DNA of 34,901 bases from Nitrosomonadales bacterium (GTDB taxonomy: Bacteria; Pseudomonadota; Gammaproteobacteria; Burkholderiales; SG8-39). The DNA lies in the NCBI GenBank assembly GCA_005240145.1, contig SBAS01000105.1, positions 1 through 34,901 of the forward strand. The letters run 5' to 3'. Every line of letters starts with the position of its first letter. Position 1 is the first letter of the stretch. The translations under genes and the position numbers were made by a program. Under the pieces are notes generated by a model that was not told where the DNA came from, made no database searches, and worked only from the letters and a program-made list of their open reading frames with translations. This document shows, piece by piece, positions 13,884 through 21,697 of this stretch.

Positions 13884-15268
13884 GCGACTTCGTACTGCGC
13901 GGCGGCACGGTGGTGTTCCCGGACCGCGCGCCCGCGCCGCAGGACATCCTGGTGAAGGATGGCAAGGTCTCCGCCCTGCTCGCGCCCGGGGCTGCGGCGC
14001 CGGCGGGAATCCCGGAGCAGTCCGCCTCCGGCCTGTACGTTTTCCCCGGCCTCATCGACGCCCACGTGCACTTCGGCTTCGGCGAGAAGATCACCGAGTA
14101 CAGCTACGAGACCGTGTACGCCGCGCAGGGCGGCATTGCCACCATCCTCGCCTACTTCCTCAACAACGAGCCCTACGCCGACGTCTACAAGCGCGAGCAG
14201 GAGTACGCGCGCACGCGCTGCCACGTCGACTACGGCTTCCATTTCTCCACCGCGAGCGAGCTGCACATCAAGGAGCTCGGCAAGTACGTCTCGGACTACG
14301 GCGTCACTTCGTTCAAGTACTTCATGAATTTCAAGGGCGAGGAAGGGCGCTACCTGGGACTTGACGGCACCGACGACGGCTTCTTCTACGAGCTGCTGGG
14401 CGAATCGGCGCGCGTCGGCAAGCCGATCATCGTCTGCCACACCGAGAACATCGAGATCGTCAACCGCGCGCGCCAGCGCGTGCAGGCTGCCGGCGGCAGT
14501 ACGCTGAAGGACTGGTCGGCGGCCAAGCCCGCCATCACCGAGGCAGAGCCCGCTGTGCGCGCGATGTACCTCGCCGAGCGCACCGGGGCGCGGGTGTATT
14601 TCCCGCACATCTCCTCGCGCCTGGCGCTGGATGAGGTGCGCAAGTGGCGCAAGCGCTACGACCAGGTCTGGATCGAGACCTGCCCGCACTACCTGACGCA
14701 CACCGAGGACTCGGATCTGGGAGGCATCGGGCGCGCCAACCCGCCGTTCCGCAGCAAGGACGACCAGGATGCGCTGTGGGAGGGTTTGTTCGACGCCACC
14801 ATCGACCTCGTGGCCTCCGACCATTCCTCGCGCCGGCGCGCGACCAAGGACAAGCCGCTATGGCTGGCGGCGCAGGGATTTCCCGGCATCGGGGCGATCC
14901 TGCCGGTGCTGCTCTCGGAGGGCTACCACAAGAGAAAGCTGCCGCTGCAGCGCATCTGCCAGCTGCTCGCCTCGGGCCCTGCGAAGATCTTCGACCTCGA
15001 GCCGGTGAAGGGACGCATCGCGCCGGGGTCGGACGCCGACTTCACCATCGTGGACCTGGCGAAGGAACGGAAATTCATTCCCGCCGAAATGGGCTCTTAC
15101 GCCGACTACTCCCTGTACGAGAACCAGCTGCTGAAGGGCTGGCCGGTGAAAACCATCGTGCGCGGCGTGACCGTGATGGACAACGGCAAGATCGTCGGCC
15201 CGGGCGGGCACGGCAAGTACCTGTGGCGCCGGATCGGGCAGCCGCCGATATTGGGGAAGCTCAGCTAG
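13880..15268 (+). CDS. dihydropyrimidinase/hydantoinase-like cyclic amidohydrolase
   Basis: A 462-residue member of the dihydropyrimidinase, D-hydantoinase, allantoinase and dihydroorotase group, cytoplasmic enzymes that open cyclic amide rings with a binuclear metal centre. All metal ligands are in place: H62 and H64 in DAHVHFGFG, the lysine expected to be carboxylated K146 in TSFKYFMNFKG, H187 in VCHTEN, H243 in FPHISS and D314 in ASDHS. The C-terminal beta-sandwich returns with GRIAPGSDADFTIVDL. GAAAGGAAGG lies upstream of the ATG, which overlaps the GTPase stop (ATGA). The substrate may be a hydantoin, dihydropyrimidine or another cyclic ureide or imide. The coupling to a G3E GTPase is unusual for this family. 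Confidence 0.9.
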   Translation: MSDFVLRGGTVVFPDRAPAPQDILVKDGKVSALLAPGAAAPAGIPEQSASGLYVFPGLIDAHVHFGFGEKITEYSYETVYAAQGGIATILAYFLNNEPYADVYKREQEYARTRCHVDYGFHFSTASELHIKELGKYVSDYGVTSFKYFMNFKGEEGRYLGLDGTDDGFFYELLGESARVGKPIIVCHTENIEIVNRARQRVQAAGGSTLKDWSAAKPAITEAEPAVRAMYLAERTGARVYFPHISSRLALDEVRKWRKRYDQVWIETCPHYLTHTEDSDLGGIGRANPPFRSKDDQDALWEGLFDATIDLVASDHSSRRRATKDKPLWLAAQGFPGIGAILPVLLSEGYHKRKLPLQRICQLLASGPAKIFDLEPVKGRIAPGSDADFTIVDLAKERKFIPAEMGSYADYSLYENQLLKGWPVKTIVRGVTVMDNGKIVGPGGHGKYLWRRIGQPPILGKLS

Positions 15269-15276
15269 CCGGCGTG

Positions 15277-15297
15277 GGTATGATAAATTGTCATACC
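15277..15297. promoter_or_regulatory. inverted repeat operator of the toxin-antitoxin pair
   Basis: GGTATGA, 7 nt, then its exact complement TCATACC, ending 13 nt before the antitoxin ATG. A TATGAT hexamer inside the left arm (15279-15284) could be the -10 element. Ribbon-helix-helix antitoxins usually autorepress through such dyads, so this is the likely site of autoregulation. Confidence 0.65.
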
Positions 15298-15310
15298 TTG
15301 GAGGTGCGCC

Positions 15311-15553
15311 ATGAGCAGTGTCAAAGTTGCCATCACCATCGACAGCGGAACGCTGGAACGCGTCGACGGCCTAGTGGCGAAAAAGGTCTATCCCAACCGT
15401 AGCCGAGCCATCCAGTCGGCCGTGGCGGAAAAGCTCGCCCGAATGGAGCGTGGTCGTCTGGCGTCCGAATGCGCGAAACTCGATCCCAAGTCCGAGAAGG
15501 CGCTCGCTGAAGAAGGCCTGGGGCAGGAGCTCAATACTTGGCCCGCATACTGA
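15311..15553 (+). CDS. ribbon-helix-helix antitoxin of a MazEF/PemIK-like pair
   Basis: An 80-residue protein. Residues 4-46 have the RHH pattern: the beta strand VKVAITID, then [14 protein letters not shown], then [16 protein letters not shown]. The acidic C-terminal half is the probable toxin-wrapping tail. GGAGG stands 6 nt before the ATG. The toxin gene begins inside its last codons (16-nt overlap), the standard antitoxin-first arrangement. It should bind the dyad at 15277-15297 and neutralise the toxin by complex formation. Confidence 0.88.
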   Translation: MSSVKVAITIDSGTLERVDGLVAKKVYPNRSRAIQSAVAEKLARMERGRLASECAKLDPKSEKALAEEGLGQELNTWPAY

Positions 15554-15876
15554 GAGGCGAAGTTCGGTGGGCCGACCTCAACCCGGTTCGCGGCCACGAA
15601 CAGGCAGGTCTGCGGCCGGTGTTGGTTCTCAGCCACGACGTGTTTAACGAACGCTCGGGTACCGTCATCGCCATGGCATTGACGAGCCAGCCGCAACGCG
15701 CCGGTTTTCCTCTTACCCTCGAGCTGCAGGCCGCGAAACTACCGAAGCGTTCCTGGGTCAAGATCAGCCAGATTCGCACGCTTGCCGTCGAGCGCATCGG
15801 CGCGAAGCTTGGCCGCGCCTCGCCCGAGGAAGTGTCGCAAGCTGTCGAGGGCCTCAATGAAATCGTCGGAATCTAG
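15538..15876 (+). CDS. MazF/PemK-family endoribonuclease toxin
   Basis: A 112-residue toxin of the MazF fold, which cleaves mRNA at short motifs. [20 protein letters not shown] is the opening strand and loop; R26 in GLRPVLVLS and T49 in ALTSQP occupy the places of the catalytic Arg and Thr of MazF. PLTLEL and [17 protein letters not shown] are the later core strands. The TTG at 15538 is the only sensible start and has CAGGAG upstream. It overlaps the antitoxin by 16 nt. Its TAG interlocks with the stop of the convergent flavoprotein gene (15873-15876). The length and core residues look intact, so it is probably active when free. Confidence 0.9.
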   Translation: MARILRGEVRWADLNPVRGHEQAGLRPVLVLSHDVFNERSGTVIAMALTSQPQRAGFPLTLELQAAKLPKRSWVKISQIRTLAVERIGAKLGRASPEEVSQAVEGLNEIVGI

Positions 15877-17291
15877 GAAACCTTGACTAGCTTCGCGGCC
15901 GCCTCCCCCGCGAGGCGCCCTGTGTTGGTCGCCATCAACAGCCCCGAGCCGGAGAGGTAGCCCCAGTCCGCCGGCCCCGAAAGCCCGCGTGCTGCGCCGC
16001 CGCCGGCGAACAGGTTTGGAAAAGGCGTGCCATCCTTCCTCAGCACGCGCATTGCGGTATCGATCTCGAGCCCGCCCTGGGTGTGCGTGAGCGCGCCCAT
16101 GATCTTCGCCATCAGGTAAGGGGCCTTGAGCGGCGGTTTGCGGGCGAAGTCGCGGCCGAAAGCGTCCTTGCCCTTCCCCGCCGCCAGCGCCTCCACTTCC
16201 CGCACCGTCCGCTCCAGCACCTTCGCGTCGCAGCCGATCGCCTTCGCCATCGCCCCCGCCGAGTCATAGCGCTTCACCGCCCCGGACTCCTGCGCGAGCG
16301 CATGGCTGTGCTGGCGCAACGCGATCTCCTCGCCGCGCGCGTCCCAGATTGCCCAGGCCACCTTGCCGGCCTGCTTGTGCACCTTAAGCGCCTGCTCGGA
16401 GTAGCCCGCGTTCTCGTTCGAGAACCGCCTGCCCTCGGCGTTGACGTGGTAGCCGCCCTCCGTGACTGTGGCCCACGCGAGGTGCATGCCGTGCGGCGTC
16501 GCCACCGCGCCGTGGCCCTGGAAAGAGCCCATGTCCTTGATCGAAGCGCCGAGCGCCTCGCCCCAGATGACCGCATCACCCTGGTTGCCGGTGTGGCCTT
16601 CGTAGAAAAGGTCCACCGCCTCGGGGATGTGCCGCGCAAGCATGGTCTTGTTGCCGCCAAAGCCGTTGCAGGCGAGGATCAACGCATCGCAGCCGATCTC
16701 CTCGGCGGCGCCGTCGGGGCGCTTCACGCGCACGCCCTGGATGCGGCCCGCGCTTTTTCCTTCGGCATCTGCGAACAGATCGGTCGCTGTCGCCGAGCCG
16801 GCGATCGGGATGCCCTCGGCCTCGACCGCGGCCACGAGCACGGTGAGCAGCTCGGCGCCATAGCGCGAGGGCGAGGCGTGCATGTGCGGCCGGCTGTGGC
16901 CCGGGTACTGGAAGTCGAGCACGCAGGAAAGCGGCAGCTTGTAGCGGTCCACCAGCCACTCCACCGTCTTCGCCGCTTCGTCCGCGATCCTGCGCGCGAT
17001 GGCGTGGTCGCACTCGCCGTGCGCCTTGGCGAGGATGTCCTGGTGAAGCAGCTCCGGGGTGTCGTCCAGCAGGCCCGCCGCGTGCTGCAGCCTGGTGCCG
17101 GCCGCCGGAATCTGCCCGCCCGAGAGCGACGTGTTTCCCGTCGGCTTTGCGTCGCGCTCCAGGATCAGCACCTCGGCGCCACGCTCGTTGGCCGCAAGCG
17201 CGGCGATGGTGCCGCAGGCGCCGGCGCCGATGATCAGTACCTCTGCGCGCGTCGCGAAGGTCTTGCTCTTGCCTTCTAGAACCACGCCCAC
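15873..17291 (-). CDS. FAD-dependent oxidoreductase, fumarate reductase/tricarballylate dehydrogenase-like flavoprotein
   Basis: A 472-residue flavoprotein of the FAD-binding-2 group (fumarate reductase flavoprotein, tricarballylate dehydrogenase, 3-ketosteroid dehydrogenase relatives). VLIIGAGACGTIAALAANE near the N-terminus is the dinucleotide-binding loop, ERDAKPTGNTSLSGGQ the FAD ribose/flavin region, and the C-terminal THTQGGLEID and LFAGGGAARGLSGP close the FAD site. No heme or signal peptide is present, so it is a soluble cytoplasmic enzyme. The GTG start at 17291 lies 16 nt inside the preceding ABC ATPase gene, with AAGGAGG upstream; a GTG at 17285 is an alternative. The position as sixth gene of an importer operon suggests it oxidises or reduces the imported compound. 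Confidence 0.85.
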   Translation of the reverse strand: MGVVLEGKSKTFATRAEVLIIGAGACGTIAALAANERGAEVLILERDAKPTGNTSLSGGQIPAAGTRLQHAAGLLDDTPELLHQDILAKAHGECDHAIARRIADEAAKTVEWLVDRYKLPLSCVLDFQYPGHSRPHMHASPSRYGAELLTVLVAAVEAEGIPIAGSATATDLFADAEGKSAGRIQGVRVKRPDGAAEEIGCDALILACNGFGGNKTMLARHIPEAVDLFYEGHTGNQGDAVIWGEALGASIKDMGSFQGHGAVATPHGMHLAWATVTEGGYHVNAEGRRFSNENAGYSEQALKVHKQAGKVAWAIWDARGEEIALRQHSHALAQESGAVKRYDSAGAMAKAIGCDAKVLERTVREVEALAAGKGKDAFGRDFARKPPLKAPYLMAKIMGALTHTQGGLEIDTAMRVLRKDGTPFPNLFAGGGAARGLSGPADWGYLSGSGLLMATNTGRLAGEAAAKLVKVS

Positions 17292-17962
17292 AGATCCTCC
17301 TTCTTCGCCAGCTCGTCGCTCGAGCCGTCCCAGACCAGCCGCCCCGCCTTGAGGATCACGGCGCGCTCAACCGAGGGCAGCGTCGCCTTGACGTTCTGCT
17401 CGACGATGACGATCGCGGTGCCGGTGGAGCGGTTGATCTTCACCAGGCTCTCGAACACGTTCTCGACGATCACCGGCGCGAGCCCCGACATGGGCTCGTC
17501 CAGCAGCAGCATCTTCGGTTGGGTCATCAGCGCCATGCCCAACGCCAGCATCTGCTGCTGGCCGCCCGAGAGCGAGCCCGCGAGCTGCGCGCGCCGGTCC
17601 TTGAGAATCGGGAACAGCGAGTAGACCTCGCTCACGTAGCCGGCGTCATGCAGCAGGCCCGCGATCGTGAGGTTGCGCTCCACATCGAGGCTCTTGAACA
17701 CGTTGTGCCCCTGCGGCACGAAGCCGATGCCGTGGCGCGTGTTGCGGTAGACCGCGCCCGGCTCCACCCGCTCGCCGCCGAAGCGCACCTCGCCCTGCAT
17801 GTCGGGCAGCGCGCCTACAGCGCACTTGAGCAGCGTCGTCTTGCCCGCGCCGTTGTGGCCGAACACCGCCACACGGGCCCCCGCGGGAACCTCGAGAGAG
17901 ACGTCGGCGAGCGCCGTGAGCTTGCCGTAGCGCGCCGAGACGTTGGCGAGCGAAAGGGTCAC
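17276..17962 (-). CDS. HAAT ABC importer ATPase, LivF type
   Basis: A 228-residue ATPase of a branched-chain amino acid-type importer, located at the inner face of the membrane. Walker A GHNGAGKTT, Q-loop VPQGHNVF, signature LSGGQQQMLALGMAL and Walker B MLLLDEPMSGLAP are standard, and IVIVEQN carries the LivF-type switch, where the usual histidine is replaced by Q-N. The GTG start forms a GTGA overlap with the LivG stop. The 3' end overlaps the flavoprotein start. Confidence 0.93.
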   Translation of the reverse strand: MTLSLANVSARYGKLTALADVSLEVPAGARVAVFGHNGAGKTTLLKCAVGALPDMQGEVRFGGERVEPGAVYRNTRHGIGFVPQGHNVFKSLDVERNLTIAGLLHDAGYVSEVYSLFPILKDRRAQLAGSLSGGQQQMLALGMALMTQPKMLLLDEPMSGLAPVIVENVFESLVKINRSTGTAIVIVEQNVKATLPSVERAVILKAGRLVWDGSSDELAKKEDLWAWF

Positions 17963-18687
17963 GACCGGGTTTCCCCTTTCTTTCCTCCGAAGTAGAGCTC
18001 GGCGAGCTTCTCGCTCGCCAGCAGCTCTTCCACCGTTCCCTGCTGCTCGATGCGGCCGTTGAACATGAACACCGCGCGCGTGCACAGGTCGCGGATGAAG
18101 GAAACGTTGTGCTCCACCACGCACACGGCGCGCCCTGCCTTCGCCTCATCGCGCACCACCTGCTTGATGGTCTCGTAGACCTGCCCTTCCACCCCGGCCA
18201 TCGGCTCGTCCAGCAGCAGCACCTTGCCATCGTTCATCAGCGTGCGCGCCAGCGCGACCAGCTTCTGCTGGCCGAAGGGCAACTCGCCCGGCATCTTGTC
18301 GCGCGCCTCGGACATGCCAACGCGCGCGAGGATGGCGGCGGCGCGCTCGTCCGTCCCGGCACCCGGATAGTCGCGCGGGCCCATCAGCAGGTTGTCCAGC
18401 ACCGAGAGCGTCGGAAAGAGCCGCACGTGCTGCCAGGTGCGCGCGATGCCGAGGCGCGCGCGCTTGTATATCGGCAGCCGGGAAAGCGGCTGGTCGCCGA
18501 GGTAGATCTCGCCACCGTCGGGCGCATGGATGCCGCTGATGAGGTTGAACAGCGTCGTCTTGCCGGCACCGTTGGGGCCGATGAGGCCGAGGATCTCGCC
18601 GGCGTGGATCTCCAGGCTGATGTCCTCGGCGACGGAGATGCCGCCGAAGTGCTTCTGCACGCTGACGAGGCGGATCGCCGCCGTCAT
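17959..18687 (-). CDS. HAAT ABC importer ATPase, LivG type
   Basis: A 242-residue ATPase, partner of the LivF-type protein. Walker A GPNGAGKTT, the Q-loop region ARTWQHVRLF, signature variant LPFGQQKLVALART and Walker B VLLLDEPMAGVEG are present, as is the H-loop VVEHNVSFI. The insertion around GPRDYPGAGTDERA is typical of LivG. The ATG overlaps the LivM stop (ATGA). Nucleotide-binding residues are intact. Confidence 0.93.
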   Translation of the reverse strand: MTAAIRLVSVQKHFGGISVAEDISLEIHAGEILGLIGPNGAGKTTLFNLISGIHAPDGGEIYLGDQPLSRLPIYKRARLGIARTWQHVRLFPTLSVLDNLLMGPRDYPGAGTDERAAAILARVGMSEARDKMPGELPFGQQKLVALARTLMNDGKVLLLDEPMAGVEGQVYETIKQVVRDEAKAGRAVCVVEHNVSFIRDLCTRAVFMFNGRIEQQGTVEELLASEKLAELYFGGKKGETRS

Positions 18688-19541
18688 TGGCGCACTTTCT
18701 TCGCCATAAGTCCCTGCGGCCGCACGAACAGGAACAGCAGCACCAGCCCGGTGTAGATCATCCCCTGCAGCGGCGCCATGATCGCCGTCGGCAGGTTGAC
18801 GAAGGTAATTGCCTGCGGCAGCGCGGTGAGCAGCAGCGCGCCCACCACCGGGCCCCAGGTCGTTCCCATTCCGCCCACCACCACCATGGTGAGGATGAGG
18901 CCGGACTGGATAATGCCGAACTGCTCGGGCGACAGGAACTGCGAGTAGTGCGCGTACAGCGCGCCCGCGAGGCCGGCGACACCGGAGCCGACGGCAAAGA
19001 TAGCGACCTTAATCGCGGTGGCGTTGCGGCCGAGCGAGGTGAAGCACTCCTCGTCGTCGCGCATCGCCTGGATCGCGCGCCCGTAGTCGCCGTGCGTCAT
19101 GCGGTGCACCAGCCAGACCACCAGCGCCGCGACCGCGAGGATGGTGACGACGAAGGCCGGGCTGCGCAGCGGCCCGGAGTAGAGCGCCGGGATGCCGGTG
19201 AGGCCGCTCGCCGCGCCCGCCGCCTCGATGTTCTTGATCACCTCGACGAAGCCGAGCTGGAAGCCGATCGAAGCGATCAGCAGGTAGTCGCCGGAGACGC
19301 GCAGGCTGGGCAGCGACAACGCCACCGAAAGCACCGTCGAGAACAGCGTCCCGAGCACGATCGCGAGGGGGATCGGCACGCCGAACTTCATCGACACGAT
19401 CGCCGAGCAGTAGCCGGCGAGCGCGAAGAAGATCGGGTGCGCGATGCTGATCAGGCCACCGTAGCCGATGATCAGGTTGAAGCTGGAGGCCATGATGATG
19501 TTGATCCCGATCAGGATCAGCACCGAGTAGATGTATTCCAT
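18684..19541 (-). CDS. HAAT ABC importer permease, LivM type
   Basis: A 285-residue integral membrane protein with about eight hydrophobic segments (for example YSVLILIGINIIMASSFNL and FVVTILAVAALVVWLV). The cytoplasmic coupling loop is AIQAMRDDEECFTSLGRNA, which contacts an ATPase, and the typical SGPLRSPAF and GGMGTTWGPVVGA segments are seen. It follows the LivH gene after one base and overlaps the LivG gene by ATGA. Confidence 0.93.
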   Translation of the reverse strand: MEYIYSVLILIGINIIMASSFNLIIGYGGLISIAHPIFFALAGYCSAIVSMKFGVPIPLAIVLGTLFSTVLSVALSLPSLRVSGDYLLIASIGFQLGFVEVIKNIEAAGAASGLTGIPALYSGPLRSPAFVVTILAVAALVVWLVHRMTHGDYGRAIQAMRDDEECFTSLGRNATAIKVAIFAVGSGVAGLAGALYAHYSQFLSPEQFGIIQSGLILTMVVVGGMGTTWGPVVGALLLTALPQAITFVNLPTAIMAPLQGMIYTGLVLLFLFVRPQGLMAKKVRQ

Positions 19542-19542
19542 G

Positions 19543-20445
19543 CTAGCGGGCGCGCATTTTCGCTGCCATCCAGGCCGGCAACCGGAAGCCGGTCGGGAAG
19601 AACAGGATCACCACGAAGAGCACCACATAGGTAAGCGAGCTCTGCCACTGCGACGGGATGACGAGGATGCTCGCGCTCTGCAGCACCGAGAGGAACACCG
19701 CCGAGATCGCGGCGCCCGCCAGCGAGCCTATGCCGCCGAGGATGGTCGCGATCACCGCCAGCAGGATCAGCTCGAGCGGCGCGTTCGGGATCATCGAGGC
19801 GCGCGTGCCGTAAAGGTAGATGCCGATGCTGACGAGGATCGCGGCGATCGCCATCGCGATGACGTAGGCGCGGTTGGCGCTGATGCCGTAGAGCTCGGCG
19901 AGCTCGCCGTTGTCCGCCACCGCTTGCATGAACTGCCCCTGGCGCGTGCGGCGCAGGTAGAAAGCGAGCGCGGCGCAAGCGGCGATGGTGATGCCGAGCG
20001 CCTCCAGGTCCCAGGCGGTGATCGCCACGCCGCCGACGAGGTGCACCTCCGACACGAGGGACTTCTTCAGCGACTGCGGCTCGGTGCCGAAGAGGAGGCT
20101 CAGCAGGTAGGCGACGAATTCCGCCACCACGATGGCGAAGATGAACAGCAGCAGCCCCGGCGAGCGCCGCCGGCGCAGCACACGGTAGCCCCAGACCTCG
20201 CTCGCCACCGCCGCGGCCACCGCCACGGCGAGGCCGAAAGTGAAACCCGCCGCTGTGGGCCAGCCCCACTTCAGCATCGCGGCGTACATGGCGTAGAACG
20301 CCAGGCCCATGACGCCGGCCTGGACGAAATTCCACACCTGCGCGACCTTGAGGGTCAGCGCGAACGCGACCGCGAACAGGACGTAATAGGTCGAGGTCGC
20401 GAGGCTGGTCCAGCCGATCTGCAGCAGGATCGGCAGTTCAAACAT
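19543..20445 (-). CDS. HAAT ABC importer permease, LivH type
   Basis: A 300-residue inner-membrane permease. Several long apolar segments are seen, and the LivH-type coupling loop QAVADNGELAELYGISANRA; AVIATILGGIGSLAGAAISA is the usual conserved C-terminal stretch. It is longer than its counterpart at 26829 by a short charged insertion (YRVLRRRRSP) after the second or third helix. It pairs with the LivM-type permease. It lies 12 nt after the receptor gene. Confidence 0.93.
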   Translation of the reverse strand: MFELPILLQIGWTSLATSTYYVLFAVAFALTLKVAQVWNFVQAGVMGLAFYAMYAAMLKWGWPTAAGFTFGLAVAVAAAVASEVWGYRVLRRRRSPGLLLFIFAIVVAEFVAYLLSLLFGTEPQSLKKSLVSEVHLVGGVAITAWDLEALGITIAACAALAFYLRRTRQGQFMQAVADNGELAELYGISANRAYVIAMAIAAILVSIGIYLYGTRASMIPNAPLELILLAVIATILGGIGSLAGAAISAVFLSVLQSASILVIPSQWQSSLTYVVLFVVILFFPTGFRLPAWMAAKMRAR

Positions 20446-20457
20446 CGTGCGGCAGGG

Positions 20458-21615
20458 CTAATCCACCGTCGTGAGCGGAACGAACTGGCCGTTCTGGACC
20501 GTCAGCAGGTTGACCGGCTTCCTCACGGTATGGTCGTCGTTGATCGTCAGCTTGCCGGTCATTGGCAGATCGAAGGTTCTCACCGCCAGGAGGGCCTTGC
20601 GCATGTTTTCGCCGGTCGCCGGCAGCTTGTTCTTCTCGAGATGCTCGTAGAGGGCAGCGACGAGGTAGGCAGCGTCGTACAGGTACTGCGTGTACGGCAA
20701 GCCGTTCGGAATGCGGTTCTCCGCCTTCTTCCAGCGCTCGATGTACGGGCCTACGTTCGGGTTCTGCCTCTCGTCGGGCGCGAGCGAAGTCACGATCAGG
20801 CCCTCGGCGCCCTTGCCCGCCTTCTCGATCATCTGCGGGTTGTAGCCGCCCGCATAGGTGGAGACGCGCTGCGTGATGCCGAGCTGGCGCATCTGCGCGA
20901 TGACGATCGGCATGTCGGCGACCAGGCCGTGCAGGTGGATGAAATCCGGGTTGGCGGTGCGCACCTTGAGCAGCATGCCGGTGAAGTCGGTGGCCTTCGG
21001 ATCGTAAGTCTCGTAAGCCACGATCTGGCCGCCGGCCTTCTCGAACACCGAGCGGTAGACCTTCGCCGCCTCCACGCCAGAATCATTGTTGGCATAGAGC
21101 ACGGCGACCCGTTTATGCCCCAGCGTCTTGCCGGTGTAAGTCGCGAGCGCGGTGAGGTCCACGTCGGCCAGCGGAAACGCCGTGTAGACATAGTCGCCCA
21201 GCTTGGAGATCTCCGGCGCGTTGGCGCCGATCGAGAGTTCCAGCACTTTCTCCCGATTAGCGATCGGTGCCACCGCCTTCACCACCGCGCTCCAGGCGGT
21301 GACGAACACCGGCACTTTGTCGACGTTGATGAGCCGGTTTACCGCATTGATACCAATGGTCGGATCGGCTTGCGTATCGAGCACGATCACTTCCAGCTTC
21401 TTGCCGGCCACCCCGCCCTTGGCGTTGATGTCGGCAACGGCCCATTCGGTGGCCTTGATCTGGTCCTTGCCGAAGGAGGACTGTGAGCCGGTGAGCGGCA
21501 TCGCGAGGCCGAATTTCAGCGTCTGTTGCGCCGCTGCAGGGCCGACGAAGGCCGTTGCTACGGCCGCGGCGATGATGCCGCGCAGCCAGGCGCGGCGGGT
21601 AACGGATGCGGTCAT
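20458..21615 (-). CDS. HAAT ABC importer periplasmic receptor (LivK-like)
   Basis: A 385-residue type I periplasmic binding protein (Leu/Ile/Val receptor family). The N-terminus VTRRAWLRGIIAAAVATAFV ends in AAAQQ, a signal peptide with a possible twin-arginine motif. The mature protein begins TLKFGLAMPLTGSQSSFGKD, where the serine-rich loop contacts the alpha-amino/carboxyl group in LivK-like proteins. Later landmarks are AVLYANNDSGVEAAKVY and FTGMLLKVRTANPDFI. AGAGGGA lies 8 nt before the ATG. It is the first gene of a six-gene operon (receptor, H, M, G, F, flavoprotein). The ligand is unknown, as this family also binds amides, urea and aromatic acids. Confidence 0.92.
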   Translation of the reverse strand: MTASVTRRAWLRGIIAAAVATAFVGPAAAQQTLKFGLAMPLTGSQSSFGKDQIKATEWAVADINAKGGVAGKKLEVIVLDTQADPTIGINAVNRLINVDKVPVFVTAWSAVVKAVAPIANREKVLELSIGANAPEISKLGDYVYTAFPLADVDLTALATYTGKTLGHKRVAVLYANNDSGVEAAKVYRSVFEKAGGQIVAYETYDPKATDFTGMLLKVRTANPDFIHLHGLVADMPIVIAQMRQLGITQRVSTYAGGYNPQMIEKAGKGAEGLIVTSLAPDERQNPNVGPYIERWKKAENRIPNGLPYTQYLYDAAYLVAALYEHLEKNKLPATGENMRKALLAVRTFDLPMTGKLTINDDHTVRKPVNLLTVQNGQFVPLTTVD

Positions 21616-21654
21616 GGTCTAGTTCCCTCTACAAGAGTGATATTTGGAATTCAT

Positions 21655-21668
21655 GCGGTAGATACCGC
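21655..21668. promoter_or_regulatory. short perfect inverted repeat in divergent promoter region
   Basis: GCGGTA-GA-TACCGC is an exact dyad with a 2-nt spacer, in the 82-nt gap between the LivK-like gene (minus) and the MmgE/PrpD gene (plus). It is the only clear symmetry in this gap and could be an operator serving both operons. No regulator gene is adjacent. Confidence 0.4.
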
Positions 21669-21697
21669 TTTGTTCTCGCGGCCTCGGCGTTTACTCT

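Noticed and set aside
13841-14824. 327-codon minus-strand frame opposite the hydantoinase-like gene
   Set aside because: The plus-strand frame carries every metal ligand of the family; the antisense one has no motif.
19531-21486. Very long open frame on the plus strand, antisense to the LivH- and LivK-type genes
   Set aside because: Its composition is Arg/His/Glu/Asp-rich without any domain; the minus-strand genes have clear signal, membrane and ligand motifs. Long antisense frames are expected in GC-rich coding DNA.
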